A program made the position numbers and the translations under genes. Positions 7,415 to 15,817 of a DNA stretch of 64,000 nt are shown piece after piece. Origin of the DNA: CAWCDJ01 sp963794265 (GTDB taxonomy: Bacteria; Acidobacteriota; Terriglobia; Bryobacterales; Bryobacteraceae). The notes beneath the pieces are model-generated. The model had not been told where the DNA came from. It saw nothing but the letters and a program-made list of their open reading frames with translations, and made no database searches. The stretch's first letter is position 1. Every line of letters starts with the position of its first letter. Where the stretch lies: contig CAWCDJ010000001.1 in the NCBI GenBank assembly GCA_963794265.1, positions 682,001-746,000 of the forward strand. Direction: 5' to 3'.

Positions 7415-8194
7415 TCACGAAGCTCCGAACCAGCGCTTCCAGCCGGGGCGCTTCGCGTCTTCGACCCCCAGGAGCCTGCACAACGGTTCCGTCTCGGCTT
7501 CCGAAAGCGGCTGGATGCCCCTCAGCAATTCCAGCACTTCGGCGAGCCGGCAGAAGTGGTCCACGCAGTGCAGGCACCGGGTGGCGTGCCGCTCCAGTTC
7601 CTCCCTTCCGCGCCAGGTGGCGCGGCCGTCCAGCACGTCCAGAAAGGCTTTGGCGCTGAGACATTCTCCGGTGCCGGAGGCTGCCGCGGCGCGTCCCAGC
7701 AGAAGCCCATTCCGGGCGAGCATGCCGCGGCTCCAGGAATCCACTGTCTGGCGCAGCAATTCCGCGGCGCGGGCCCGGATCTTCTCGACGGTGGCCGGCG
7801 CCATGCGCAGCATCGCACCGGTCCCGGCTGCGCTGTAGCCCATGGTTTCGGTCCAGGCAGCCTGTTTCTCCACCAGGGTCAGCGGCTCGAATGCCGTGCC
7901 CACCTGCTCCAGCCCAAGCTCAAACTCCGGCGGCGGCGCCCCGATTTCCGCCAGGACGAGTTGCCGCAACTCTGCCACGAAACGCCGCTCGGGAGCGGGG
8001 TCGAGCGACTGGAACAGAGCCGCGTCTCCCCGCCGGACGGCCGCCAGCGTGGGCTCGAGCAGGCCCGGCTTACCGGGTGCATAATGTTCCAACACCCTAC
8101 GAATTACCGGCACATAACCGGATAGAAAATACCTCCACCCCTCCACTCGACCCGCCCGGCAATCGCGGATCATCTCATAACAGGTATAAATCAT
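7415..8194 (-). CDS. sigma-region-4-like protein with C-terminal zinc-finger-like domain
   Basis: 259-aa cytosolic protein, not assignable to a named family. The N-terminal half is helical with an ECF-sigma-like length and composition. The stretch LTLVEKQAAWTETMGYSAAGTGAMLRMAPATVEKI (described here in parts: LTLVEKQAAW, then YSAAGTGAMLRMAPATVEKI) has the layout of sigma region 4: helix, turn, recognition helix. Further on, ELERHATRCLHCVDHFCRL contains H-x3-C-x2-C, the zinc motif of ZAS anti-sigma domains. The apparent combination of a sigma-like reader and an anti-sigma-like finger in one chain is inferred, not proven. Start at 8194 because MIYTCYEMIRDCRAG begins a coherent helix. It stands alone, divergent from the DUF1328 gene. 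Confidence 0.6.
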   Translation of the reverse strand: MIYTCYEMIRDCRAGRVEGWRYFLSGYVPVIRRVLEHYAPGKPGLLEPTLAAVRRGDAALFQSLDPAPERRFVAELRQLVLAEIGAPPPEFELGLEQVGTAFEPLTLVEKQAAWTETMGYSAAGTGAMLRMAPATVEKIRARAAELLRQTVDSWSRGMLARNGLLLGRAAAASGTGECLSAKAFLDVLDGRATWRGREELERHATRCLHCVDHFCRLAEVLELLRGIQPLSEAETEPLCRLLGVEDAKRPGWKRWFGAS

Positions 8195-8268
8195 TGCTCT
8201 TACGATCTTACCGGTACGGGGAGTAGTTGTGGCAAGCGGCGTGCATAATGGTACGAGGGAGAACAGAA

Positions 8269-8430
8269 ATGCTTTGGGCTCTGGGTTTCTTCCTGATCGC
8301 GGTCGCAGCGGCAATCCTGGGTTTCGGAATGGCAGCCGTAGCCTTCGCGGCGGGTGCCAAACTGGTCTTTTATATCGCAGTGGTCCTGACGGCAGTCAGC
8401 CTGATCGGCCATGTGATGAAGCATGTTTGA
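8269..8430 (+). CDS. DUF1328 (UPF0391) small membrane protein
   Basis: 53-aa protein with two membrane helices: MLWALGFFLIAVAAAILGFG and AKLVFYIAVVLTAVSLIGHV. Length and sequence (FLIAVAAAILGFGMAA) match the UPF0391/DUF1328 family of tiny inner-membrane proteins, often stress-induced but of unknown function. GAGGGAG eight bases upstream supports ATG 8269 over earlier in-frame codons. The stop is three bases from that of the opposing PEBP gene. Confidence 0.85.
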   Translation: MLWALGFFLIAVAAAILGFGMAAVAFAAGAKLVFYIAVVLTAVSLIGHVMKHV

Positions 8431-8433
8431 GGG

Positions 8434-8892
8434 TCAACGCCGCTCGAACTTGCCCATCGTCTCCGTTTCCGCCAGGATGTGATCCTTCAGCGCCCCCAGC
8501 AACTCCGGGCGCTTCACTCCGGCGGGGAGCCCCAGGGTGTGCACATCCAAAGCGTAGAGCTTGAAGAAGTAGCGGTGAGGGCCGTGCCCCTTGGGCGGGC
8601 ACGGGCCGCCGTAGCCGGGCTTTCCGAAATCGTTGATACCACTCAGGCCCATGCTGCCGGGTTTGAAGCCCTGTGCCAGTTGGTGGATTTTCGGCGGAAC
8701 GTCGTAGAGTAGCCAGTGGGTCCAGATGCCTGCCGGCGCGTCGGGGTCTTCCACGACCAATGCAAAACTGCGAGCGTCCGCCGGTTCACCATTCCATTCG
8801 AGAGACGGCGAAACGTCCGCGCCCTTGCACGTGTACAAATCGGGGATCCAGCCACCTTCAGAAAACGCGTTCGAAAAAAGACGAAAAGTCAT
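8434..8892 (-). CDS. YbhB/YbcL family (PEBP-like) protein
   Basis: 152-aa phosphatidylethanolamine-binding-protein-like fold. Diagnostic pieces are DVSPSLEWNGEP (the anion-pocket loop DxSPxLxW), SFALVVEDPDAP, WTHWLLYDVP, and YGGPCPPKGHGPHRYFFKLYALD. Bacterial members (YbhB, YbcL) are cytoplasmic or periplasmic proteins of poorly defined role; no signal peptide is evident from the Met at 8892. Upstream in-frame codons to 8946 are judged non-coding because the conserved N-terminus begins at MTFRLFSNAFSEG. Confidence 0.9.
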   Translation of the reverse strand: MTFRLFSNAFSEGGWIPDLYTCKGADVSPSLEWNGEPADARSFALVVEDPDAPAGIWTHWLLYDVPPKIHQLAQGFKPGSMGLSGINDFGKPGYGGPCPPKGHGPHRYFFKLYALDVHTLGLPAGVKRPELLGALKDHILAETETMGKFERR

Positions 8893-8981
8893 GAGTGAAC
8901 ACTCTCCGCCGTTTGATCGTACTCCAATGCTTGCGGCTGCGCACATGAGGGAGTAAGCTCCGAGTTAGAGGGACGATTCTT

Positions 8982-9764
8982 ATGAGGGCTACCCTACAGT
9001 TCGCTTTGTGCCTGCTGTTGGCCGGAGGCACCGCTTTGGCTCAACGCGGCGGCGGCCACGGCGGCGGCGGCGGTGGCGGCTTCCATGGCGGTGGTGGCGG
9101 CTTCCATGGCGGTGGAATGGGCGGTGGCGGCTTCCGTGGTGGATTCGGAGGCGGCGGGTTCCGCGGTGGATTCGGAGGCGGCGGGTTTGGTCACGAAGGT
9201 TATCGTGGCTTTAACCGGGGATTCGGCTACCGCGGATACGGCGGGTATTACGGCGGCTACTACCCATATGCTTATGGATATCCGTACATCGGGAGTTACG
9301 CCTATTGGCCGTTCTTCGATTACGATTACTCCTATCCCTATGGGTACGACTACGGCTATCCCGCTTATAGTTATAATTACCCCAGTTACAGCTACCCGAG
9401 TTATAGTTACCCCAGTTACAATCCATCTCCGAATGTGACTGTCATCTATCCCCAACAGGCGCAGGAGGCCGCCGTCTCGCCATACACTCAACCGGCGCAC
9501 CCTGTGATTCGCGAATACGATCAGTACGGCCAGGAGATCGCACCCCAAGCGCCTTCGAGCGGGGTGCCGGCTTCACCGGTCTACCTGTTCGCATTCAAGG
9601 ACAACGTAATCCGCGCGGCGTCTTCGTATTGGGTGGAAGGACAGACACTGCATTACGTTACGCTGCAACACGAAGCACGGCAAGTTCCGCTCAGCGATCT
9701 GGATCGGTCATTGACGCTGAAGCTCAACTCCGAGCGGCACGTCACCATTCAACTACCCCAATAA
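8982..9764 (+). CDS. secreted Gly/Tyr-rich low-complexity protein
   Basis: 260-aa exported protein with signal peptide MRATLQFALCLLLAGGTALA. Residues 21-75 are nearly pure Gly with His/Phe/Arg (GGGGFHGGGGGFHGGG type repeats). Residues 75-150 are Tyr-rich, ending in the tandem pentapeptide YPSYS. A non-repetitive C-terminal domain (about 190-260) holds VYLFAFKDNVIRAASSYWVE and TLHYVTLQHEARQVPLSDLD, a small beta domain common at the end of such acidobacterial proteins. Probably an envelope or matrix protein. A long hairpin follows the stop. Confidence 0.75.
   Translation: MRATLQFALCLLLAGGTALAQRGGGHGGGGGGGFHGGGGGFHGGGMGGGGFRGGFGGGGFRGGFGGGGFGHEGYRGFNRGFGYRGYGGYYGGYYPYAYGYPYIGSYAYWPFFDYDYSYPYGYDYGYPAYSYNYPSYSYPSYSYPSYNPSPNVTVIYPQQAQEAAVSPYTQPAHPVIREYDQYGQEIAPQAPSSGVPASPVYLFAFKDNVIRAASSYWVEGQTLHYVTLQHEARQVPLSDLDRSLTLKLNSERHVTIQLPQ
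9378..9422 (+). repeat. three tandem 15-bp units encoding YPSYS
   Basis: Units at 9378-9392, 9393-9407 and 9408-9422 encode Y-P-S-Y-S, Y-P-S-Y-S and Y-P-S-Y-N. They differ only at third codon positions and in the last residue, indicating in-frame tandem duplication kept under protein-level selection. Confidence 0.85.
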
Positions 9765-9771
9765 GTCCAAT

Positions 9772-9825
9772 CGACCCGCCTGCTTTTTCCCGGCGGTCGG
9801 ACCGGGAGAACCGGCAGGCGGGTCG
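9772..9825 (+). terminator. long stem-loop after the Gly/Tyr-rich gene
   Basis: Twelve-base perfect arms CGACCCGCCTGC (9772-9783) and its complement (9814-9825) enclose a loop with an inner CCCGG/CCGGG stem (9789-9793/9802-9806). It begins seven bases after the upstream stop. There is no terminal T-run, so it may be a terminator lacking a U-tract or an mRNA-stabilising structure. Confidence 0.55.
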
Positions 9826-9975
9826 GTGGGCCTCGCCGTCCCCGCTAAATCCCTATTTTGGAAGCACCCGTACCGCTTTTTACACGATAGTAGTTGCGCT
9901 TTGTATTTTGTTTGGTTTAGAATCACCAAACCGCGGATGCCCGTGATAGAGTATTCCACCAGTAGCGGAGGCGGC

Positions 9976-12900
9976 ATGAAGGCGTTCCCGATTTTTGTAG
10001 CGGCTGTTTTCGTACTATCCTGCGCACCTCTTCCGGCCCAGCCGGTCTCTGACTCCGTACGCCAGCTCGAGGCTTCCGGCGATACGGCGGGCGCGCGTAC
10101 GGCACTCGAGCGCGCGGCGGAATCGAACCCGTCGAGCATCCCGGCGCTTACGGCTTATGCCGAGTTTCTGGAACGCTACGGCGACCCGGAGGCGCGCGCG
10201 GCCTACTCCAGACTGCTGAGCGCGCTTCGCGGCTCCGGAGATACGGCGCGCCAGGGGGTGATCGCACGGAGACTTGCAGTGCTCGACCTCCTGGCGGGGG
10301 ACGGAAGCGCCGTCTCTCGCGATCTGGACTCCTATCACCTGGCTACCGGGAATGCGCTGCGGATTGCTTCGGCGCCTCAGGATGCAGCGGCCGCCCAGAC
10401 CGCCACCCTGCCCGGTCCGCTCCGCTCGTTCGCCAGGATGGCCGCCATCTCGCCCGACGCGGCGCCCGAGGACGTGCTTGCCGCTCTGGCCCGCAACGTG
10501 GTGACCAACGGCTTCCAGGCCTCCCACAGCAACGATGCGCTGGAGCAGACCGAGTATCTGAAGCTGGTGCACCGCTATCTTTCCCAGGCGCACGAGCTGG
10601 AGAGCCTGGCTGGCCCGGATCGGGTGATCAAGGTCGCCAACTGCGACGCCCCGAATGTGGCGGAGTTGATCCGCGTGTTGGGCTTCCGCATGCGCGGCGG
10701 TTGCGGATCGGATGTTGTGCTGGAGACGGTGAACGCCGCCCGCGCCTTTCTGAGCACCGATTCCGGATTCCCCATCAACCAACTCGAGGAGGCGCTGCGA
10801 ACCAACCGTCCTTTTACGTACGATTACCACCCGACCGTCGTGCCCGTTTTGTTCGGGCCGGAATACTGGATGGGCGGCGGAAAGGATAAGGAACCGGCGG
10901 ACTTCCTCGAGACCTTCATCTCCGACCCCGCGGTGTGCCGGCTGTACCTGGGACTTTCGAAGCTCGACCGGCAGACCGCCGAAGCAATGCGCAAGAGCAC
11001 CTCCTTCGTGCGCCTGAAAGCATTCGCGCACGTGCTCGATTTCTTCGGAGGCATGTTCGAGATCCGCGACGGAAAGGCCGTGGTTCCGGGCGGGCAGCAC
11101 TCCGCCGGGGCATGGGCCGACCTGGTCGGCGTCTCTCCGGATAAAGGTCCGGAGTTTTTCGACAAGCTGATTGCCAAAGACGACGGCTGGCTCGCCAGCC
11201 TCTACGATGCGTTGGCGCGGATCCAGGGGCCGGTGCGCGATTACCTTACCGATCCGCCGCGTATGAAGCGCTTTTACAGCGCGGTGCGCGGCCGCCTCAC
11301 AACGCCGGGCCCGGCGCGCCCGGTATTCCGCTCCAATACGGACATGATGCTGTTGACCACCAGGCTGTGGCTGGATCCCAACGGCAAACCGCACATCCCG
11401 GGGAGCCTGGAAGTCTGGAAAAATCTGTTCGCCGATCACCCGCAGGGAAAGTATGACGCCAGGCTGAGCCGTATGGCTCCCACGTGGAAAGAGCCCGACG
11501 ACGTGCTCGAAGCGCTTTTCGCGCTCTGCCGCAAGTCGGTGGAGAACGAGCCGCTGAAGATCTTCATGGCGCTCTCGGATCTGGATCGCAACCGCCCGAA
11601 GCCGCTCGAAGCCGCCACCGTCAACCGCCTGGCACGGTCGTATCATATTTTCGGCGCGCAATACCCGGTCTTCTCCGAGTTGGACACCCTCAGTGACCGG
11701 GCGATTCTCGGCTTTCTCGATACCGCGGAGGCAATCGACAAATCCCACGACCCGCTGTTCCGTTCCGACCTGGCCGGATCATTTCAGGCGCTGGTCGGGC
11801 TCTGGCAGATTCTGGTTCGCCAGGGAACGATTCCGCACCAGCAAGCCGAGCCCGCCTTCACCGCCATCGCGACGGCATTCGGCCAGGTTCGCACCGACCG
11901 CGAACTCTTCGATGCCGGCCGCGGCGGGGTAAACGCTTTGCTGGCGGCCGCGCCCGCCTCCGCCGGCGGTTCCGAACATCCGCAGCAACGGATGATGGAG
12001 CTGCTGGCCGGCGCCACCGAGTCGGCCGATGCCGAGGCGGAGAGCAAGGTGGAACTGGATCTGGGGCGGATTCTCGATGCGCAGCGGATGGCCTCGCTCG
12101 ATACGATCTTCCAGCTTGCCGATCACCTCGAGGCGCTCGGCAAGGGCGCGAAGCTGAACGCCGCACTGATCAACAAACTGACCGCCGGCATCACCGAGAT
12201 CCAACTGCCGCGCAGTTCGCTCTCGGAGAGCGAAAAGAACGCCATGGGCTTCGGCTATTGGACCGATAAGCACGTGGATGCCGAGCGCAAGCTGAACCTC
12301 CGGGCGGCCATCGAGAAGGCGGGCGGCAATCCGGAGAAACTGGCCGAAGTGCGCGGGCTGATGGCGCCCATTCTTCGGGATACGCTGGTGGGTTTCAATT
12401 ACGCCTACTACGCGCCTCCGGGGGCGCAGATCCTGATCACCAACCCGTTATTCGTACGCAGCCACGATTTCGTGGGGATGGTGGGGGCTTTGCACACCTG
12501 GCGCAGCACGGAATTGTTCGGATCCGGATGGCCGTCGAACGGAGGCGGACGGCTGCTGGGCTCGCTCGCCACGCTGCCCTACGCCCTGGCCGAGGCCGAG
12601 CAGAATTTCCTGGTTCCGGCGCAGACCCAGGCGCTGATCTGGGGCGACCTCGTGCCGCAGATGATCCTCAGCGCCAAGATTCCGCGCTGGTGGCTGGTCA
12701 CGCCCGCTCAAGTGCACTGGGTCGGGTTGCACCTGCGTTACGGCCGTGAACTGCTGGGGGAAGCGGCTTTCGACCCGGCGCTCCGGTCACAGGTGGTGGA
12801 GGCGCTCTCGATGCACGCCGCCCCGGTGCGGACTTCGCTGGTGAACCGCTTGATTCTCGAGGGTCATGTCCAGGAGGCGGCGGAAGAGGTGACCCCGTCC

Positions 12901-13377
12901 GAGTTGTTTTCGGTCGCGCGGGACCTGGCCCCCAAGCGGAGCACGGATACTTCCTGCGTTCTGGCGGAACTTCGCCGGCTTGAATCGGATGCCCCCGGGC
13001 AGATTAACTACGCCGCGATTTCCCGGGCCTTCGGCACGCCCAAGCCGACTCTTGCGAACTCCTACCAGCCGGAACTGCTCAACCTCCGCACCTTCCCCGC
13101 CCTGATGGGCTACTCCAGCCGCATCATGGCCGAGAGTTGGGAATCGAACACGCTGTATTGGGCGGCGTTGGCGGATGAGACCAGCGTTACGCCCGCGCAG
13201 CTCAACGTGCGGATCCCCGAGTGGACCGAGAAACTGGTGGAGCAGATCTTCGCTTCGCACCTGGAAGACTGGCCGGCCCTTCTACGATCGCTGCGCGAAG
13301 TAGGCGACGAGGTTCGCGCCCGCAGCCGGGCCGGCACCGACCAGAAGGCTTCATTACAAGAGACACCCAACCGGTAG
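9976..13377 (+). CDS. large secreted protein with TPR-like N-terminus, acidobacterial hypothetical
   Basis: 1133-aa exported protein. The signal peptide is MKAFPIFVAAVFVLSCAPLPA. Residues 25-90 contain a helical pair resembling one or two TPR units (ALERAAESNPSSIPALTAYA). The remainder is long, mostly helical and not recognised; no metal-binding or catalytic motif stands out. A conserved-looking patch, LVGFNYAYYAPPGAQILITN, occurs near residue 800. GGAG six bases before ATG 9976 decides the start. The VWFA gene begins six bases after its stop, so both are co-transcribed and the product may act with it in the periplasm. Function unknown. Confidence 0.75.
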   Translation: MKAFPIFVAAVFVLSCAPLPAQPVSDSVRQLEASGDTAGARTALERAAESNPSSIPALTAYAEFLERYGDPEARAAYSRLLSALRGSGDTARQGVIARRLAVLDLLAGDGSAVSRDLDSYHLATGNALRIASAPQDAAAAQTATLPGPLRSFARMAAISPDAAPEDVLAALARNVVTNGFQASHSNDALEQTEYLKLVHRYLSQAHELESLAGPDRVIKVANCDAPNVAELIRVLGFRMRGGCGSDVVLETVNAARAFLSTDSGFPINQLEEALRTNRPFTYDYHPTVVPVLFGPEYWMGGGKDKEPADFLETFISDPAVCRLYLGLSKLDRQTAEAMRKSTSFVRLKAFAHVLDFFGGMFEIRDGKAVVPGGQHSAGAWADLVGVSPDKGPEFFDKLIAKDDGWLASLYDALARIQGPVRDYLTDPPRMKRFYSAVRGRLTTPGPARPVFRSNTDMMLLTTRLWLDPNGKPHIPGSLEVWKNLFADHPQGKYDARLSRMAPTWKEPDDVLEALFALCRKSVENEPLKIFMALSDLDRNRPKPLEAATVNRLARSYHIFGAQYPVFSELDTLSDRAILGFLDTAEAIDKSHDPLFRSDLAGSFQALVGLWQILVRQGTIPHQQAEPAFTAIATAFGQVRTDRELFDAGRGGVNALLAAAPASAGGSEHPQQRMMELLAGATESADAEAESKVELDLGRILDAQRMASLDTIFQLADHLEALGKGAKLNAALINKLTAGITEIQLPRSSLSESEKNAMGFGYWTDKHVDAERKLNLRAAIEKAGGNPEKLAEVRGLMAPILRDTLVGFNYAYYAPPGAQILITNPLFVRSHDFVGMVGALHTWRSTELFGSGWPSNGGGRLLGSLATLPYALAEAEQNFLVPAQTQALIWGDLVPQMILSAKIPRWWLVTPAQVHWVGLHLRYGRELLGEAAFDPALRSQVVEALSMHAAPVRTSLVNRLILEGHVQEAAEEVTPSELFSVARDLAPKRSTDTSCVLAELRRLESDAPGQINYAAISRAFGTPKPTLANSYQPELLNLRTFPALMGYSSRIMAESWESNTLYWAALADETSVTPAQLNVRIPEWTEKLVEQIFASHLEDWPALLRSLREVGDEVRARSRAGTDQKASLQETPNR

Positions 13378-13383
13378 ACAACC

Positions 13384-14373
13384 ATGACCATTTCGCGACG
13401 AGGTTTCCTTAGCATGGCCGGCGGCGCGACGCTATTGAGCGCTCAGGAGGGCCGCCAGCCCGTCTTTCGGATCAAGGTCGACATGGTAGTGTTGAGCTTT
13501 CAGATCACCGACAGCAAGAACCACTACATCAACGGGCTCAAGCCTTCGGATTTTCGAATTTACGAAGACGGCATCCCGCAGAAGATCGCCACTTTCGCCG
13601 AGGGCGCCAGCGCTCCGCTGGCCGTATCAACCGACGGCTCGACGCGCCCGCTCATCGAAGTCAAAAAGAACGCGCTGCCGGGCATGGACCGCCCGGATGC
13701 CTTCATCGGAACCAACGTCTTCGTTCTTTTCGACACCAGCAACTTCATGTATCGCGGGTTCGTCTACGCGGAAGATGCCATCGCCGATTTTGTGCGCGGG
13801 CTGGACCGCGCCGATTCGGTGGCGGTCTACACCTTCAGCCGGAATCTCTCCCGCGCGGCTCAGTTGACGCACGAACACAGCGACGCGATCTCGGGGCTGC
13901 GCAAGGCGGTGGCCGGCGACGACACGGCGCTCTACAACGCCCTGCTGCTGACGCTGCGCGATGCGTCCAAGGTGCCCGGCCGCAAGGTGGTCATCGTCTT
14001 CTCCAACGGGCCGGACAACGCCAGCATGGTGGCGCCCGACGATGTGCGCGCCGTGGCGGAAGACGAAGGCATTCCGATCTACGTGATCTCGACCAGCGAA
14101 GTGAACAGAGACCCGATTTCGAGCAACGCATTCCGGCGTATCTCCCAACGCACCGGCGGCAAAGCCTACTGGGCGAAGACCTGGCAGAAGCAAGTGGAAG
14201 CGTTCGAAGACATCCGTGAGGATCTCGGCAATTCCTACACCGTCACTTACTATCCGCAACCCAACCCGAACGAAGGATTCCGCAAGATTGCGGTAGAAGT
14301 CGTCAGCGACCCGGGCAAGAAATACCGCGTGCATTCACGCCCCGGATACCGCCCCAGCCGGATCACCGGATAA
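13384..14373 (+). CDS. Tat-exported VWFA-related protein (acidobacterial type)
   Basis: 329-aa protein starting with a twin-arginine signal (SRRGFLSMAGGATLL, residues 4-18). A short beta domain follows (VVLSFQITDSKNHYINGLKP, then FRIYEDGIPQKI), typical of the acidobacterial VWFA-related family. The von Willebrand A domain runs from about 105 to 300. Its first metal-site motif reads DTSNF (residues about 118-122), a degenerate DxSxS, so ion binding may be weakened. Later landmarks are DSVAVYTFS and VVIVFSNGPDN. Probably a periplasmic protein-protein interaction module in an operon with the 1133-aa gene. Partner unknown. Confidence 0.85.
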   Translation: MTISRRGFLSMAGGATLLSAQEGRQPVFRIKVDMVVLSFQITDSKNHYINGLKPSDFRIYEDGIPQKIATFAEGASAPLAVSTDGSTRPLIEVKKNALPGMDRPDAFIGTNVFVLFDTSNFMYRGFVYAEDAIADFVRGLDRADSVAVYTFSRNLSRAAQLTHEHSDAISGLRKAVAGDDTALYNALLLTLRDASKVPGRKVVIVFSNGPDNASMVAPDDVRAVAEDEGIPIYVISTSEVNRDPISSNAFRRISQRTGGKAYWAKTWQKQVEAFEDIREDLGNSYTVTYYPQPNPNEGFRKIAVEVVSDPGKKYRVHSRPGYRPSRITG

Positions 14374-14388
14374 ACCGGCCGGTCGCCG

Positions 14389-14913
14389 CTATTTCGTACC
14401 CAAGTCCGGGTACAGTTTCTCCGCGCAGCGCGGGCAATACGTGTGGGTGAACAAGGCTTCCGAGTTGGCCGAGAGGTATTTCTCCAATTGGTCCCATTCT
14501 CCGTCGCCGGTCCGGATTGCCTTGCAGCAGGCGCAAATCGGGAGCAGCCCCTGGAGAATCTTGACTTGAGTGGCCGCCTTGAAGGCGGATTCCCGAGCGG
14601 ACCGGCGGGATGCTGCCAGGTAAGCCAAACCCACAATCATTCCCATCGCCATGACGCGGTTCATGGCCCCCATCCAAAATGGAAGATACGGGTTAGGAGA
14701 AGTCCATAGGCCAATCATCAGGACAGCGGATGAGACGATCGCGACGGCTTTCATCTCGGCGGCCGTGCCCCAAAGGGAAGCGACCCAGACAATCAATATC
14801 TCGACAATCCAATCGGCCACGCCCAGAGGCGTTACTTCGTCCAAATAAGCCGCGAGGAGGAGCGCCGCAACATAGAGGAGGGGGCGCCCCGCGCGCACAA
14901 CCGGAACTCTCAT
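14389..14913 (-). CDS. four-helix membrane protein with C-terminal Cys motif domain
   Basis: 174 aa. Hydrophobic stretches at about 11-24, 32-50, 55-70 and 80-101 predict four membrane helices. The cytosolic tail contains ILQGLLPICACCKAIRTGDG followed by W-x-Q-LEKYL and, at 160-163, CPRC. This LLPIC-x-CKxIR ... W-xx-(L/I)E-Y ... CPxC pattern is the zinc-ribbon-like tail commonly found at the end of PAS-domain and response-regulator proteins, including diguanylate-cyclase partners. Here it is attached to a bare membrane domain, so a sensory or regulatory membrane role is inferred. No Shine-Dalgarno is evident before the ATG. Confidence 0.65.
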   Translation of the reverse strand: MRVPVVRAGRPLLYVAALLLAAYLDEVTPLGVADWIVEILIVWVASLWGTAAEMKAVAIVSSAVLMIGLWTSPNPYLPFWMGAMNRVMAMGMIVGLAYLAASRRSARESAFKAATQVKILQGLLPICACCKAIRTGDGEWDQLEKYLSANSEALFTHTYCPRCAEKLYPDLGTK

Positions 14914-14925
14914 GCCTGCATTTTC

Positions 14926-14973
14926 AGTCTATCTGGTGCAACCGGTACCAGTCTACCTACTGCAACGGGTATC
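14926..14973 (+). repeat. 24-bp imperfect direct repeat at the 3' end of lepB
   Basis: Two adjacent copies, 14926-14949 and 14950-14973, match at 19 of 24 positions. The second covers the last codons and stop of lepB on the minus strand; the first lies just beyond that stop and stays in the same codon phase. Confidence 0.6.
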
Positions 14974-15745
14974 CGCGGATCAGCTTGAACGTGCGGGACC
15001 ACCGGGTCTTGGTGAAGAAATGTGTGATTACATCCACAATATGATCGATTCCAATATTCGGGTTCGTGAGATCCTGCGTGGGCGCTTCGAACGACCAGTA
15101 GATCAGCACCGGCGTTCCCACAATGTTCTCCCGCGGAACGAACCCCCAGTAGCGGCTGTCGAGCGAGTCGTCGCGATTATCCCCCATTGCGAAAATGCAG
15201 TTCGGAGGAACCACCACGTCTCCGTTCACCACATGGTTCTGCAGCATGTCGAGCGCGCTTGGCGGGAGTGAGACATCCGGCGAGGAGGGAAAATTGTCGC
15301 GGTACGAGTCGATGTACGTGGTACGGTGGATGGCGTATGGCTCGTTGACCAGGTGGCCGTTGAGCATGAGCTGCTTGTCTACGAGCCGGATGTGGTCGCC
15401 CGGCAGGCCGATGGCGCGCTTCACGTAGTCCTGGGTGATGTCCCGCGGATAGCGGAAAACGATGACGTCGCCCCGCCGCACATTGCGGTACGGCAGAAGA
15501 TGCCGCGAAATCGAGCCGGACGGAGCGTAGACCAGCTTGTCTACCAGCACGTGATCGCCGATCAGAAGCGTGTTCTCCATCGAAGCGCTGGGGATGACGA
15601 ACGCCTGGACCAGCGTCGTCGTCGCAAACAGCAGCAGGACGATGGTCACCGCCCACTCGGCGACGAACCCGCGGCGCACATCGCGGGTGAGTTCGGTGTA
15701 CCGGTGCCAGAGGCCGGGTTGCGCAGTCTGTTCCTGAGTCTCCAC
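14957..15745 (-). CDS. lepB: signal peptidase I
   Basis: 262-aa type I leader peptidase that removes signal peptides on the outer face of the inner membrane. One N-terminal membrane helix (about 31-50) is followed by box B PSASMENTLLIGD with the catalytic Ser55, box C/D GDVIVFRYP with DYVKRAIGLPGD containing the general-base Lys109, and box E MGDNRDDSLDSRYWG. The start is GTG 15745; a TACAAT box lies seven bases upstream and there is no Shine-Dalgarno. The C-terminal codons are part of a 24-bp duplication, and beyond the TAG stop the frame runs ten more codons. Divergent from the MoxR-like gene. Confidence 0.95.
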   Translation of the reverse strand: METQEQTAQPGLWHRYTELTRDVRRGFVAEWAVTIVLLLFATTTLVQAFVIPSASMENTLLIGDHVLVDKLVYAPSGSISRHLLPYRNVRRGDVIVFRYPRDITQDYVKRAIGLPGDHIRLVDKQLMLNGHLVNEPYAIHRTTYIDSYRDNFPSSPDVSLPPSALDMLQNHVVNGDVVVPPNCIFAMGDNRDDSLDSRYWGFVPRENIVGTPVLIYWSFEAPTQDLTNPNIGIDHIVDVITHFFTKTRWSRTFKLIRGYPLQ

Positions 15746-15752
15746 TTAAGCC

Positions 15753-15758
15753 ATTGTA
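15753..15758 (-). promoter_or_regulatory. -10-like box of lepB, leaderless spacing
   Basis: TACAAT on the minus strand, seven bases before the GTG start, with no Shine-Dalgarno between. No convincing -35 is seen at 16-18 bases upstream. Confidence 0.45.
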
Positions 15759-15817
15759 TCGGATACGACGGGAGGCTACTGCACTCCTCTGGTACAATCG
15801 CGATCAGGGGGGTTTGC

